Notes: a model not told the origin generated them from the letters alone. A stretch of 64,000 nucleotides of DNA from Rhodoferax koreense (GCF_001955695.1 NZ_CP019236.1:1860001-1924000), one strand, 5' to 3'. Shown: positions 1 to 9,306, numbered from the stretch's first letter. Program-made: numbers and translations.

Positions 1-1
1 G

Positions 2-628
2 ACCAGCATCCGGGGCTTCGCGGAGTTGATGGAGCTGCGCCTGGAGCAACCCCGCTACAAGGAGACGGCGGGCCTGATCCGCAAGGCCTCCGAACATCTG
101 AACGACCTGCTGACCGAAATCCTGGACCTGGCCAAGGTGGAGGCCGGCGCGATGCCGTTCATGCCGGCGGCGCACCAGGTGGGCGACCTCGTGCGGTCCA
201 CGGCGGACCTGTTCACGATCACCGCTGCTTCCAAGAATCTGGATCTGCAGGTCGACCTCGCGCCGGATGTTCCCCGCACGCTGCATTGCGACGGGCTGCG
301 CGTAAAGCAGGTGCTCAACAACCTGCTGTCCAACGCCATGAAGTTCACCGCGGCGGGCTCGGTGCGCATCGAAGTCGACGCGGACCCGCAGCACGTCCGC
401 TTCCACGTGGTAGACACCGGCCCCGGCATACCCGCGCACCTGCACGAGACGATCTTCGAGAGGTTCCGCCAGGCGGACGACCGGGTCAGCTACCAGCATG
501 GCGGCACGGGGCTCGGCCTGGCCCTGTCGCGGGCGCTGGCCATCCGCATGGGCGGCGGCCTGTCGCTCGTCTCCGAAGAAGGGCAAGGGGCCCGCTTCAC
601 GCTCTGCCTGCCGCGCGAGCGGGTTTGA
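2..628 (+). CDS. Sensor histidine kinase, C-terminal part (5' end outside window)
   Basis: The reading frame is open from the first bases, so the start lies upstream of the window. What is visible is the kinase core. A HisKA-type helical region comes first (GFAELMELRL through LNDLLTEILDLAKVEAG), although the phospho-acceptor His itself lies outside the window. The HATPase_c domain follows, with the N box (VLNNLLSNAMKF), the G1 box (VVDTGPGIP), the F box (FERFRQ) and the G2 box (GGTGLGLALS). It would autophosphorylate and pass phosphate to a response regulator; sensor domain and partner are not visible. The stop codon lies inside an FNR-like box that serves the next gene, ccoI, so the kinase probably belongs to an upstream unit. 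Function as a kinase is secure; the signal is unknown. Confidence 0.9.
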   Translation, partial: TSIRGFAELMELRLEQPRYKETAGLIRKASEHLNDLLTEILDLAKVEAGAMPFMPAAHQVGDLVRSTADLFTITAASKNLDLQVDLAPDVPRTLHCDGLRVKQVLNNLLSNAMKFTAAGSVRIEVDADPQHVRFHVVDTGPGIPAHLHETIFERFRQADDRVSYQHGGTGLGLALSRALAIRMGGGLSLVSEEGQGARFTLCLPRERV

Positions 629-638
629 CCTAGGTCAA
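625..638. promoter_or_regulatory. FNR-type box upstream of ccoI
   Basis: TTGACCTAGGTCAA is a perfect palindrome matching the FNR consensus TTGAT-N4-ATCAA except at the two central-flank bases. It overlaps the stop codon of the preceding kinase gene (626-628). Its centre is about 41.5 bases before the annotated ATG of ccoI, the class II activation distance to a transcription start. That would leave ccoI leaderless or imply a slightly later start codon. Confidence 0.65.
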
Positions 639-672
639 CCTTGTGCCGGCGAGCCCGGCCTAAGCTCGCCGG

Positions 673-2997
673 ATGCAGGCGGTACTCCCTTCCATCGACC
701 CGCCCTCCGGTTCAGGCGAGGGGCGGGCGCAGGCCTGGGCGGTGCTGGACGATCCGGCCGAATGGCCCAGCTTCGGGCGTTGCCTGGACGACGATGCGCT
801 CCATGGCCGCTGGGAATCGCAGGTGGCCGTGGACGGCATGCGCTGCGCGGCCTGCGCCTTCGCCATCGAAGCCGCACTGGCCGGCGTGCCGGGGGTGGAG
901 GAAGCCCAGGTCAACGCGGTGACGCAGCGCGCACGCATCGTGTGGTCGGCTGCCGCGGGACGCCCGTCCGGTTGGTTCGCGGCGGCCCAGGCCGCCGGGT
1001 ATGGCTTCGTTCCTCTTGGTGCGGTGGCCACGCGGGCCAGGCGCCAGCAGGCCGAACGCGTCGCCCTGTGGCGCTGGATGGTCGCCGGCTTCTGCATGAT
1101 GCAGGTGATGATGTACGCCTACCCGGCCTACATCGCCACGCCCGGCGAGGTGGACGCCGGCTCGGCGCAGCTGATGCGCTGGGCCTCGTGGGTGCTGAGC
1201 CTGCCCGTGCTGCTGTTTTCCTGTGCGCCATTCTTTGCGAGCGCCTGGCGCGACCTGGCGCGGCGGCGGCTGGGCATGGACCTGCCCGTGGCGCTCGGCA
1301 TGGGCATCACGTTTGCCGTGAGCACCGCGGCCACCTTCGACGCCGGCGGCGCCCTCGGCCACGAGGTCTATTTCGATTCGTTCACCATGTTCGTGTTCCT
1401 GCTGCTCACCGGCCGCTGGCTGGAAGAGCGGTTGCGCGGGCGCACGGCCGGGGCCCTGGATGCGCTGATCCACAGGCTGCCCGACAGCGTGCTGCGCGCC
1501 GATGCCAGCGGCCGCTTCCAGCGCGTGGCGGTGGGCCGGCTGGCCGTGGGCGATCTCGTGCGGGTGCTGCCAGGCGAGGCCTTTCCGGCCGATGGCGTGG
1601 TGGAGACCGGCGCCACCCATGCCGACGAGGCGCTGCTGACCGGCGAATCGCGGCCGGTGTCGCGTGGGCCGGGCGATCCCGTGCTCTCCGGCAGCCACAA
1701 CCTGGATGCCACGGTGGAGGTGCGCGTGCGCGGCGTCGGCCAGTCCACGCGGTTCGCGCGGGTGGTGGCCCTGATGGAGGCCACCGCCACGGCCAAGCCG
1801 CGTCTGGCGCTGCTGGCCGACCGCATCGCGCGGCCGTTCCTCGTGGGCGTGCTCGCCGCCGCCGCGGCGGCGCTGGCGTGGTGGTGGCCGGTGGACCACG
1901 GCAAGGCGTTGATGGCGGCGGTGGCCGTGCTGGTGGTGACCTGCCCGTGCGCGTTGTCGCTGGCCTCGCCGGCGGCGATGCTGGCCAGCGCGGCGAGCCT
2001 CGCACGCCGCGGTGTGCTGGTGGGCCGGCTGCAGGGGTTGGAGGCGCTGGCAGGCGTCGACACCGTAGTGTTCGACAAGACCGGCACGCTGACCGACGAC
2101 ACGCCGAGGCTCGAGCGGGTGTTCTGCCGGGCCGGCGCCCGCACCGACGACGTGCTGGCACTGGCCGCCGCGATCGGCGCGCAGTCGTCCCACCCTGCGG
2201 CGCGCGCGCTGGTGGCGGCCTGGGGCGGCGGTGCGAAGCCCGGCTGGCAGGTGATGCGCCTGGTCGAGCATGGCGGGCAGGGACTGGCCGCCGAGGTCAG
2301 CCTGCAGCCGTCGGCGAGCATCGCGTCCGGCGCCGTGCCGATGCATGTGCGGCTGGGCGCCGCAGCGTTCTGTGGTGCCGTGGCACTGCGCACGAAGGCG
2401 GTGCAGGTGCACCTGTGCGACGACGCCGGCTGGCTGGCGAGCTTCGAGCTGGGCGAGAGCCTGCGCCCCGATGTGGTAGCGGCGGTGTACGCGCTGCGGG
2501 CCCAGGGCATCGAGGTGCGGCTGCTCTCCGGGGATCAGCCCGAGGCTGCGAACGCATTGGCCGAGCGCGCGGGCATTACCCATGCGCAAGGCGGCTGCAC
2601 GCCGGAGGACAAGCTGCAGGCCCTGCTCGCGCTGCAGGCGAGCGGCCGGCGCGTGGCGATGGTCGGCGACGGCCTGAACGACGGCCCGGTGCTGGCGCGG
2701 GCCAACGCCTCCTTCGCGTTCGGGCGTGCCGTGCCGCTGGCGCAGGCGGGTGCCGATTTCAGCGCGCTGGGCGGCGAGGTGATGGCCATCGTCCACACCA
2801 TCGGCCAGGCCCGGCGCACCATGCGTGTCGTGCGCCAGAACCTGTACTGGGCCGCGGCCTACAACGCCGTGTGTGTGCCCCTGGCCCTGGGTGGCCTGCT
2901 GCCCGCATGGCTGGCCGGCGCTGGCATGGCGGCCAGTTCGCTGGTCGTGGTGGCCAACGCGGCCCGGCTGTCGGGTCGTCACCTGCCGACAACCTGA
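673..2997 (+). CDS. ccoI: Cation-translocating P-type ATPase CcoI (cbb3 oxidase copper loading)
   Basis: A 774-residue P1B-type ATPase of the CcoI/FixI group, which exports copper across the inner membrane for assembly of cytochrome cbb3. Visible parts in order: an N-terminal heavy-metal domain with GMRCAACA, transmembrane helices, the actuator TGES motif, the CPC metal-binding helix (VTCPCALSLASP), the phosphorylation motif DKTGTLT, and the hinge GDGLNDGPVLA. It lies directly upstream of ccoS and ccoNOQP, the usual arrangement. No clear Shine-Dalgarno precedes the ATG at 673, and the upstream FNR box would put transcription start almost on it. A GTG near 741 is a possible alternative start, so the N-terminus is uncertain while the identity is not. 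Confidence 0.93.
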   Translation: MQAVLPSIDPPSGSGEGRAQAWAVLDDPAEWPSFGRCLDDDALHGRWESQVAVDGMRCAACAFAIEAALAGVPGVEEAQVNAVTQRARIVWSAAAGRPSGWFAAAQAAGYGFVPLGAVATRARRQQAERVALWRWMVAGFCMMQVMMYAYPAYIATPGEVDAGSAQLMRWASWVLSLPVLLFSCAPFFASAWRDLARRRLGMDLPVALGMGITFAVSTAATFDAGGALGHEVYFDSFTMFVFLLLTGRWLEERLRGRTAGALDALIHRLPDSVLRADASGRFQRVAVGRLAVGDLVRVLPGEAFPADGVVETGATHADEALLTGESRPVSRGPGDPVLSGSHNLDATVEVRVRGVGQSTRFARVVALMEATATAKPRLALLADRIARPFLVGVLAAAAAALAWWWPVDHGKALMAAVAVLVVTCPCALSLASPAAMLASAASLARRGVLVGRLQGLEALAGVDTVVFDKTGTLTDDTPRLERVFCRAGARTDDVLALAAAIGAQSSHPAARALVAAWGGGAKPGWQVMRLVEHGGQGLAAEVSLQPSASIASGAVPMHVRLGAAAFCGAVALRTKAVQVHLCDDAGWLASFELGESLRPDVVAAVYALRAQGIEVRLLSGDQPEAANALAERAGITHAQGGCTPEDKLQALLALQASGRRVAMVGDGLNDGPVLARANASFAFGRAVPLAQAGADFSALGGEVMAIVHTIGQARRTMRVVRQNLYWAAAYNAVCVPLALGGLLPAWLAGAGMAASSLVVVANAARLSGRHLPTT

Positions 2998-3006
2998 GAA
3001 AGTTCC

Positions 3007-3144
3007 ATGGACATCCTGTTCCTGCTGATTCCCTTTTCCGTTGTGTTAGCGTTGGTCATCGTCGGTGGACTTTGGTGGGCCGTCGAGCGTGGTCAGTTCG
3101 ACGACGTGGAGCGCGAAGGCGAGCGCATTCTTCTGGACGATTGA
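3007..3144 (+). CDS. ccoS: cbb3 oxidase maturation protein CcoS
   Basis: A 45-residue protein beginning MDILFLLIPFSVVLALVIVG. One transmembrane helix is followed by GLWWAVERGQFDD and an acidic tail, the pattern of CcoS/FixS. CcoS acts in cofactor insertion and maturation of the cbb3 oxidase in the inner membrane. The gene starts nine bases after the ccoI stop. Its stop codon (3142-3144) lies within the FNR box of ccoN. Confidence 0.9.
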   Translation: MDILFLLIPFSVVLALVIVGGLWWAVERGQFDDVEREGERILLDD

Positions 3145-3154
3145 TTTGCATCAA
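3141..3154. promoter_or_regulatory. FNR box upstream of ccoN
   Basis: TTGATTTGCATCAA matches the consensus TTGAT-N4-ATCAA exactly. Its centre is 62 bases before the ccoN ATG. At the class II spacing, transcription would start near 3189 and leave a leader of about 20 bases carrying the AAGG before the start codon. It overlaps the ccoS stop codon. Control by the FNR encoded at 17561-18283 is the natural inference. Confidence 0.85.
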
Positions 3155-3209
3155 CGAGCCCGGCGCCGGTGCGCGGGACACTCGACCTCGTCCATAGAAC
3201 AAGGTTCCC

Positions 3210-4655
3210 ATGATGCAAGCTTCCACGTATCCAAATGCTCCCGCCGCGGCGTACGAAGACACGGCCGTACGGCAGTTCGCGCTCATGGCCGTGGTGTGGG
3301 GCGTGGTCGGCATGCTGGTCGGCGTGATCATCGCTTCGCAACTGGCCTGGCCGGATCTGATCACCGGCATCTCCTGGCTGAGCTACGGCCGGCTGCGGCC
3401 GCTGCACACCAACGCGGTCATCTTCGCCTTCGGCGGCTCCGCGCTGATGGCCACCAGTTTCCACGTGGTGCAGCGCACCTGCCAGGTGCGGCTGTTCGCG
3501 CCGAAGCTCGCTTCCTTCGTCTTCTGGGGCTGGCAACTGGTGATCGTCTCGGCGGCGATCAGCCTGCCCCTGGGCTACACGACCGGCAAGGAATACGCCG
3601 AACTCGAATGGCCGATCGATTTGCTGATCGCCGTGGTCTGGGTGGCCTATGCGGTGGTCTTCTTCGGCACCATCGGCACGCGCAAGGTGCGACACATCTA
3701 TGTGGCCAACTGGTTCTACGGCGCCTTCATCATTGCCGTGGCGCTGCTGCACATCGTCAACAGCGCGGAGATGCCCGCCGGCTGGATGAAGAGCTATTCC
3801 GCCTATGCCGGCGTGCAGGATGCGATGGTGCAGTGGTGGTACGGCCACAATGCGGTCGGCTTCTTCCTCACCGCCGGCTTCCTGGGCATGATGTACTACT
3901 ACATCCCCAAGCAGGCCGGCCGCCCGGTGTATTCGTACCGGTTGTCGATCGTGCACTTCTGGGCGCTGATCTTCACCTACATGTGGGCCGGCCCGCACCA
4001 CCTGCACTACACCGCGCTACCGGACTGGACCCAATCGGTGGGCATGGTGTTCTCGCTGATCCTGCTCGCGCCGAGCTGGGGCGGCATGATCAATGGCGTG
4101 ATGACGCTGTCTGGCGCGTGGCACAAGCTGCGCACCGACCCGATCCTGCGTTTCCTGATCGTGGCGCTGTCGTTCTACGGCATGTCGACCTTCGAGGGGC
4201 CGATGATGTCGATCAAGACGGTGAATGCCCTGTCGCACTACACCGACTGGACCATCGGCCACGTGCACTCCGGGGCCCTCGGCTGGGTCGGCCTGATCTC
4301 GATGGGTTCGCTCTACTACCTGATTCCGCGGCTCTACGGCCGCACCCAGATGTACAGCGTGCCGGCCATCGAGCTGCATTTCTGGATGTCCACCGTGGGC
4401 ATCGTGCTCTACATCGCCGCCATGTGGATCGCCGGCGTGATGCAGGGCCTGATGTGGCGCGCGCTGAACGCCGACGGCACGCTCACCTACACCTTCGTCG
4501 AAAGCGTGAAGGCGACCTATCCGTTCTACGTGGTGCGCCTGATCGGCGGGCTGCTGTACCTGGGCGGCATGCTGGTGATGGCCTGGAACGTCTGGCGCAC
4601 CGTGGTGGCCGGCCGTTCGGTGAAGGCGTCGATCCCGGTGCCGGTGGCCGCGTAA
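3210..4655 (+). CDS. ccoN: Cytochrome cbb3 oxidase catalytic subunit I CcoN
   Basis: A 481-residue integral membrane subunit of the C-type haem-copper oxidase, which reduces oxygen at low tension and pumps protons. Conserved pieces include RPLHTNAV (a low-spin haem ligand His near residue 66), [11 protein letters not shown] and the following helix with [13 protein letters not shown], the copper/haem ligand motif AGPHHLHYT, and [17 protein letters not shown] near the end. Length is normal for CcoN. The start is ATG 3210, with a second in-frame ATG immediately after it. It is followed by ccoO after 15 bases, in a single operon through ccoP. Confidence 0.97.
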   Translation: MMQASTYPNAPAAAYEDTAVRQFALMAVVWGVVGMLVGVIIASQLAWPDLITGISWLSYGRLRPLHTNAVIFAFGGSALMATSFHVVQRTCQVRLFAPKLASFVFWGWQLVIVSAAISLPLGYTTGKEYAELEWPIDLLIAVVWVAYAVVFFGTIGTRKVRHIYVANWFYGAFIIAVALLHIVNSAEMPAGWMKSYSAYAGVQDAMVQWWYGHNAVGFFLTAGFLGMMYYYIPKQAGRPVYSYRLSIVHFWALIFTYMWAGPHHLHYTALPDWTQSVGMVFSLILLAPSWGGMINGVMTLSGAWHKLRTDPILRFLIVALSFYGMSTFEGPMMSIKTVNALSHYTDWTIGHVHSGALGWVGLISMGSLYYLIPRLYGRTQMYSVPAIELHFWMSTVGIVLYIAAMWIAGVMQGLMWRALNADGTLTYTFVESVKATYPFYVVRLIGGLLYLGGMLVMAWNVWRTVVAGRSVKASIPVPVAA

Positions 4656-4670
4656 GTCAAAGGAGTCGAT

Positions 4671-5309
4671 GTGTCCAAAGAAAACCAGTCCAGCGTGGCC
4701 AAGCCCGGCTTCACGCACGAGAAAATCGAGACCAACAACTTCCTGATGATCCTGCTGATCCTGCTGGTCATCGCCGTCGGCGGCATGGTGGAGATCGTGC
4801 CCCTGTTCTTCCAGAAGTCGACCACCGAGCCGATGAAGGGAGTGGAGCCGCTGCAGCCGCTGCAGGTGCTGGGCCGCGACGTCTACCTGCGCGAAGGTTG
4901 CTACAACTGCCATTCGCAGATGATCCGGCCCTTCCTGGCCGAGACGCTGCGCTACGGCCACTATTCCACGGCTGGCGAATTCGTCTACGACCATCCTTTC
5001 CAGTGGGGCAGCAAGCGCACCGGGCCCGACCTGCACCGCGTGGGGGGCAAGTACAGCGACGAGTGGCATCGCATCCACCTCAACAACCCGCGCGACGTGG
5101 TGCCTGAATCGAACATGCCCGCCTATTCCTGGCTCGAGAAGGCCCTGGTCGACCCTGACACGGCCGCCACCCACATGACGGCGCTGCGCCGCGTGGGCGT
5201 GCCCTACACCGACGCGCAGATCGCCGCCGCGCCGGCCGCCGTGAAGGGCAAGACCGAGATGGACGCCCTCGTGAGCTACCTGCAATCCCTGGGCCTGGCC
5301 CTGAAGTAA
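4671..5309 (+). CDS. ccoO: Cytochrome cbb3 oxidase mono-haem subunit II CcoO
   Basis: A 212-residue membrane-anchored c-type cytochrome. It starts with GTG at 4671, preceded by AAAGGAG. One N-terminal helix covers roughly residues 24-45, and the haem-binding motif CYNCH lies at about 77-81, followed by SQMIRPF, the CcoO/FixO signature. SNMPAYSWL further on carries the likely methionine ligand. CcoO passes electrons from CcoP to CcoN in the periplasm. Confidence 0.96.
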   Translation: MSKENQSSVAKPGFTHEKIETNNFLMILLILLVIAVGGMVEIVPLFFQKSTTEPMKGVEPLQPLQVLGRDVYLREGCYNCHSQMIRPFLAETLRYGHYSTAGEFVYDHPFQWGSKRTGPDLHRVGGKYSDEWHRIHLNNPRDVVPESNMPAYSWLEKALVDPDTAATHMTALRRVGVPYTDAQIAAAPAAVKGKTEMDALVSYLQSLGLALK

Positions 5310-5320
5310 GGAGAGAACAC

Positions 5321-5464
5321 ATGGACATGGACATCACCTTTCTGCGCGTGGCGAGCACCCTGGTGTCTTTCGCCACCTTCCTCGGCATCCTGGCCTGGGT
5401 CTACCTGCGCCGTGACCAACGCGATTTCGAGGAAGCCGCGCAGTTGCCCTTCGAACAGGATTGA
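5321..5464 (+). CDS. ccoQ: cbb3 oxidase small subunit CcoQ
   Basis: A 47-residue protein with one transmembrane helix (VSFATFLGILAWVYL) and an acidic tail containing RRDQRDFEEAAQLPF, typical of CcoQ/FixQ. CcoQ stabilises the cbb3 complex. It begins 11 bases after ccoO, preceded by AAGGAGAG, and ends nine bases before ccoP. Confidence 0.88.
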   Translation: MDMDITFLRVASTLVSFATFLGILAWVYLRRDQRDFEEAAQLPFEQD

Positions 5465-5473
5465 AAGCCCCGC

Positions 5474-6391
5474 ATGAGTGACTTCATCAACAATTTCTGG
5501 TCCGTCTACGTGGCGGTGGCGGTGGTGGCGAGCATCGTCGCCTGTGCCCTGCTGCTGTGGTTGACCGCACGCGGCCAGGCTCCGACCGGCGACGACAACA
5601 CCACCGGCCATGTCTGGGACGGCGACCTGCGCGAAGCCAACAACCCGATGCCTCGCTGGTGGATGGGCCTGTTCGTGCTCACCATCGTCTTCGGTGTCGG
5701 CTACCTGATCGCCTATCCGGGTCTGGGCGCCTATGCGGGCAAGCTTGGATGGAGCACGAGCGGCGAGTACCAGAAGGACACCCGCGCGGCCGAGCTTGCG
5801 CTCGAGCCTGTGTACGCGCGGTTCGCCGCGATGCCGACCGAAGTGCTGGCCGGCGACGGCGCCGCCATGGCCATCGGCGAACGGCTGTTCCTGAACAACT
5901 GCGCCCAATGCCATGGCTCCGACGCGCGCGGCAGCAAGGGCTTTCCCAACCTCACCGACACCGACTGGCTGCACGGCGGCACGCCGGACAAGATCATCGA
6001 GACCATCACCAAGGGCCGCATCGGCGAGATGCCGCCGATGGCCGCGGCCGTGGGCACGCCCGACGACGTGAAGAACCTGGCCCAGTACGTGCTGAGCCTG
6101 TCGGGCCGCGCCACGGACTCGCTGCGCGCCGGCCTGGGCAAGTCCAAGTTCGGGGTGTGTGCCGCCTGCCACGGCGTCGGCGGCGTGGGCCAGCAGGCCG
6201 TGGGTGCGCCGCGCCTGAACGACGACACCTGGCTGCATGGCTTCGGCGAAGATGCGATCGTGGCCATGATCAACAACGGCAAGCACAACGTCATGCCGCC
6301 GCAGGAAGGCCGCTTGAGCGCGGCACAGATCAACGTTCTCGCCGCATACGTCTGGGGGCTTTCCAACAAGCCCGCCGCGGCGGCGCCGTGA
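5474..6391 (+). CDS. ccoP: Cytochrome cbb3 oxidase di-haem subunit III CcoP
   Basis: A 305-residue di-haem cytochrome c. The N-terminal helix (VYVAVAVVASIVACALLLW) is followed by the CcoP motif GHVWDGDLREANNPMPRWW and a second hydrophobic stretch. Two haem motifs, CAQCH and CAACH, fall in the periplasmic part, with downstream methionines in GEMPPMAAA and HNVMPPQEGR. CcoP receives electrons from soluble cytochrome c. Its stop codon overlaps a possible GTG start of ccoG. Confidence 0.97.
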   Translation: MSDFINNFWSVYVAVAVVASIVACALLLWLTARGQAPTGDDNTTGHVWDGDLREANNPMPRWWMGLFVLTIVFGVGYLIAYPGLGAYAGKLGWSTSGEYQKDTRAAELALEPVYARFAAMPTEVLAGDGAAMAIGERLFLNNCAQCHGSDARGSKGFPNLTDTDWLHGGTPDKIIETITKGRIGEMPPMAAAVGTPDDVKNLAQYVLSLSGRATDSLRAGLGKSKFGVCAACHGVGGVGQQAVGAPRLNDDTWLHGFGEDAIVAMINNGKHNVMPPQEGRLSAAQINVLAAYVWGLSNKPAAAAP

Positions 6392-6399
6392 AAGCCCGC

Positions 6400-7863
6400 A
6401 TGCGTGCACGTCCATCCCAGGCCCCGGCCGAAGATACCGCGCGCGGACCCGCCGCGCTGGGCAGGGCGCGACGCAAGGTGATCCCGATCGCGGCGGTGTC
6501 CGGTGGACTGTACGCGGCACACCGCAAGATCTACCCACGTTCGATCAGCGGGCGGTTCTCCATGCTGCGCTGGTGGATGGTGGCCGCCACACAACTGGTG
6601 TTCTATGGCCTGCCATGGCTGCAGTGGGGCCAGCGTCAGGCGGTGCTGTTCGATCTCGGCGCGCGGCGCTTCTATCTGTTCGGCCTGGTGCTCTACCCGC
6701 AGGACCTGATCTACCTGACCGGGCTGCTGGTCGTCTCGGCGCTGTCCCTGTTCCTGTTCACCGCCGTGGCCGGGCGACTGTGGTGCGGCTACACCTGCCC
6801 GCAGACCGTCTACACCGAGATCTTCATGTGGGTGGAGCAGAAGATCGAGGGCAGCCGCATCGCGCGCATGCGACTCGACGGCGAGGCGCTGTCCATGGAG
6901 AAGCTGGTGAAGAAGTGGTTCAAGCACCTGGTCTGGCTGGGCATCGCGCTGTGGACCGGTTTCAGTTTCGTCGGCTACTTCACACCGATCCGCGAGCTCG
7001 GCATGGAGTTTCTGCAGACCCGCATGGGTTCGTGGGAGGTGTTCTGGGTCTTCTTCTACGGTTTCGCCACCTACGGCAACGCGGGTTTCATGCGCGAGCA
7101 AGTCTGCACGTACATGTGCCCCTATGCGCGGTTCCAGGGCGCGATGTTCGACCGCGACACCCTGATCGTGAGCTACGACGTGGCGCGCGGCGAGCCGCGC
7201 GGCCTGGCGAAGAAGGGCGAGCCGGCGCCGGGCTATGGCGACTGCATCGACTGCGACCTGTGCGTGCAGGTCTGCCCCACGGGGATTGACATCCGCAACG
7301 GTTCGCAATACGAATGCATCGGCTGCGGCCTGTGCGTGGATGCCTGCAACACCGTGATGCAGCGCATCAAGAAGCCCGCTGGCCTGGTGCGCTACGCCAC
7401 CCAGAACGGCATGGCTGGGCGCTGGACGCCGGCCCAGGTCTGGCGCCGCGTGGCGCGTCCGCGCGTGCTCATCTATACGGCCGTGCTGGCCGCGCTGTGC
7501 ATCGGGCTCATGGCCAGCCTGGTCGCGCGCAGCACGTTCAAGGTGGACGTGGTGCGCGACCGCGGTTCTCTGGCTCACCTGGTCGCGGGTGGCCGGCTGG
7601 AGAACGTCTACCGGCTGCAGATCATGAACGCTACCGAACGTGTGCAGCGCTACCGCGTCTCGGCCGAGGGCCTCGCGGGCCTGAGCACCGAGCCCGCGCA
7701 GGACATCGCCGTGGATCCCGCGGCGTCGCGCTGGGTGGCCGTGCGTGTGCAGGCGCCGTTCGACGCGGCGGCGCCCGGTGCGCATCCGATCCGCTTCGTG
7801 GTGCAACAGGACGAGGGCGCCGCGCGCATCGTCGAGCAGACCACCTTCATCGTGCCGCGCTGA
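6400..7863 (+). CDS. ccoG: cbb3 oxidase accessory protein CcoG (FixG/RdxA), polyferredoxin
   Basis: A membrane iron-sulfur protein of 487 residues from the ATG at 6400. The GTG at 6388, coupled to the ccoP stop (GTGA), would give 491 residues and is also plausible. Several transmembrane helices precede two [4Fe-4S] motifs, CIDCDLCVQVCP and CIGCGLCVDAC. A further helix and an Ig-like C-terminal domain (FixG_C) follow. CcoG is a cupric reductase that supplies Cu(I) for cbb3 assembly, which fits the neighbouring ccoI. Confidence 0.94.
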   Translation: MRARPSQAPAEDTARGPAALGRARRKVIPIAAVSGGLYAAHRKIYPRSISGRFSMLRWWMVAATQLVFYGLPWLQWGQRQAVLFDLGARRFYLFGLVLYPQDLIYLTGLLVVSALSLFLFTAVAGRLWCGYTCPQTVYTEIFMWVEQKIEGSRIARMRLDGEALSMEKLVKKWFKHLVWLGIALWTGFSFVGYFTPIRELGMEFLQTRMGSWEVFWVFFYGFATYGNAGFMREQVCTYMCPYARFQGAMFDRDTLIVSYDVARGEPRGLAKKGEPAPGYGDCIDCDLCVQVCPTGIDIRNGSQYECIGCGLCVDACNTVMQRIKKPAGLVRYATQNGMAGRWTPAQVWRRVARPRVLIYTAVLAALCIGLMASLVARSTFKVDVVRDRGSLAHLVAGGRLENVYRLQIMNATERVQRYRVSAEGLAGLSTEPAQDIAVDPAASRWVAVRVQAPFDAAAPGAHPIRFVVQQDEGAARIVEQTTFIVPR

Positions 7864-7907
7864 CCTGGCAGGCGCCCGTCCAACCGTTGATCCCCGAGGA
7901 GACCAGA

Positions 7908-8195
7908 ATGTCCAACAACAATGCCGCCCTTGACCCCCGGCCCTGGTACCGCTTCCCCCTCGTGTGGATGGTGATTTCCGGGCCGGCCTGCGTGGTCGTC
8001 GCCGGCTTCGCCACGCTATGGATCGCGATCGCCATGCCCGATCCGGTGATCGCCGACGACGCCTCGCGCCAGGCGGCCGAGACCATCCAGAGCCATCAGG
8101 CGGCGGCCGACCGGCTGACGCCGGCGCTGGTGGGCCGCAACCACGCGGCCACGCCCGGTGCCGACCTGCCGGTGCCCGGGGTGAAGAAGCCATGA
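7908..8195 (+). CDS. ccoH: FixH/CcoH-family protein
   Basis: A 95-residue protein with the short N-terminal motif PWYRFPLVWMVISGP and one transmembrane helix, as in short FixH-family members of beta-proteobacteria. CcoH/FixH is needed for stable cbb3 assembly. Only the membrane anchor and a short periplasmic tail are present; the longer FixH beta-domain is missing. It is preceded by GAGGAG and its last codons overlap the next gene (ATGA at 8192-8195). Confidence 0.75.
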   Translation: MSNNNAALDPRPWYRFPLVWMVISGPACVVVAGFATLWIAIAMPDPVIADDASRQAAETIQSHQAAADRLTPALVGRNHAATPGADLPVPGVKKP

Positions 8196-8431
8196 GTGTG
8201 CGTCGTTGGATCGCCGTGCTGTGGTCCGGCTTTCTGCTGGCCTGCGGCCTGGAGATGATGGTGTTCGGTCTCGTCGATCCGGCCGACCTGCGCTGGGGCG
8301 GCGAGGGCCTGGGCACGAGCCGCCAGACGGTCTATGCGCTGTCCTTCTTTGCGTTCTGGGCGGCGTCCGCCGTGGCGGGGGCGCTGGCGGTGCACCTGGC
8401 CACGTCCCCACCGGATGAGGAGATGCCGTGA
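8192..8431 (+). CDS. Small membrane protein in the cbb3 cluster, function unknown
   Basis: A 79-residue protein with two predicted helices (IAVLWSGFLLACGLEMMVFGL and ALSFFAFWAASAVAGALAVHL). Its ATG overlaps the FixH-like stop codon, so the two are translationally coupled. No catalytic motif is visible. Position suggests a role in oxidase assembly or copper handling, but this is inference. Confidence 0.7.
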   Translation: MSVRRWIAVLWSGFLLACGLEMMVFGLVDPADLRWGGEGLGTSRQTVYALSFFAFWAASAVAGALAVHLATSPPDEEMP

Positions 8432-8471
8432 ACGCCGTGGCGCCCGTGCGGCTGCGCGTCGGAAAACAGCC

Positions 8472-9200
8472 ATGTTTTCCGCGCTGAGCGTGTCGGCCCT
8501 GCTGATGGGCCTGGCGGGCGGGCCGCACTGCGTGGCCATGTGCGGCGCGGCCTGTGGTGCATTGACCCGCGCGCGGCGCGCCGGCGCGGACGGGCCGGTG
8601 CAGGTGATGCGGCTCGTCCACGCTGGTCGGCGCGCCGACATCGGCACGGCCACCTCGGCACTGCATCTCGGACGGGTGGTGTCCTATGCCGCGGCTGGTG
8701 CGCTGGCGGCGGCCACGGCGCAGGGGCTGGGCGACGCCGGTGCGCAACTGGCGGCCCTGCGGCCACTGTGGATGATGGCGCATGCCGCCGTCCTGGCCTG
8801 GGGCCTGGTGCTGCTGGTGGCCGGGCGCCAGCCGCTATGGTCCGGCCGTGTCAGCGGTTGGCTGGCCACGCGGCTGCGCGGCTTGACGCACAGCACTTCG
8901 GGCCTGTTCGCCACGGGCCTGCTGTGGATCAGCATGCCGTGCGGCCTGCTGTATTCCGCGCTGTTGCTGGCCGCATTGGCTGATGGCGCCGTGGAAGGTG
9001 CCGTGCTGATGCTGCTGTTCGCGCTGGGCAGCACCGCCTCGCTGGTGCTCGCGCCGTGGGTGTGGGAGCGCCTGCGCGGTGGCGGGTCGCTGCTGCGGGG
9101 CCCGCTGGGCACGCGCATCGCGGGGCTGCTGCTGGCCACCGTGGGCGCGCAGGCCGTCTGGGGCGACCTGCAGAGCCGCATTGCGCAGTGGTGCGTCTGA
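8472..9200 (+). CDS. SafE/DsbD-type membrane protein (sulfite exporter TauE/SafE family)
   Basis: A 242-residue multi-spanning protein with the family motif GGPHCVAMCGAACG near the N-terminus, a second conserved helix with SMPCGLLYSALLLA, and about six helices. Such proteins commonly sit at the end of cco clusters (CcoI/RdxS neighbourhood) and are thought to handle metal or thiol groups for oxidase assembly. The two Cys-containing helices resemble the membrane domain of DsbD. A specific substrate cannot be read from the sequence. Start chosen at ATG 8472, where the hydrophobic core begins. Confidence 0.8.
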   Translation: MFSALSVSALLMGLAGGPHCVAMCGAACGALTRARRAGADGPVQVMRLVHAGRRADIGTATSALHLGRVVSYAAAGALAAATAQGLGDAGAQLAALRPLWMMAHAAVLAWGLVLLVAGRQPLWSGRVSGWLATRLRGLTHSTSGLFATGLLWISMPCGLLYSALLLAALADGAVEGAVLMLLFALGSTASLVLAPWVWERLRGGGSLLRGPLGTRIAGLLLATVGAQAVWGDLQSRIAQWCV

Positions 9201-9306
9201 AGTCATCCTCGGCGGACAAATTCGCGCGAAAGGCTTGACCTGGCGCAAGGCGTTGTTCCGCGATCCGGGCCACCATCACGGTGTTCCCATCCAAACCCCA
9301 CATGCC

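Noticed and set aside
9235..9248. FNR-like TTGACCTGGCGCAA before the HiPIP gene
   Set aside because: One half-site is poor and the spacing to the gene does not stand out. It may equally be a -35 element, so it was not annotated as a site.
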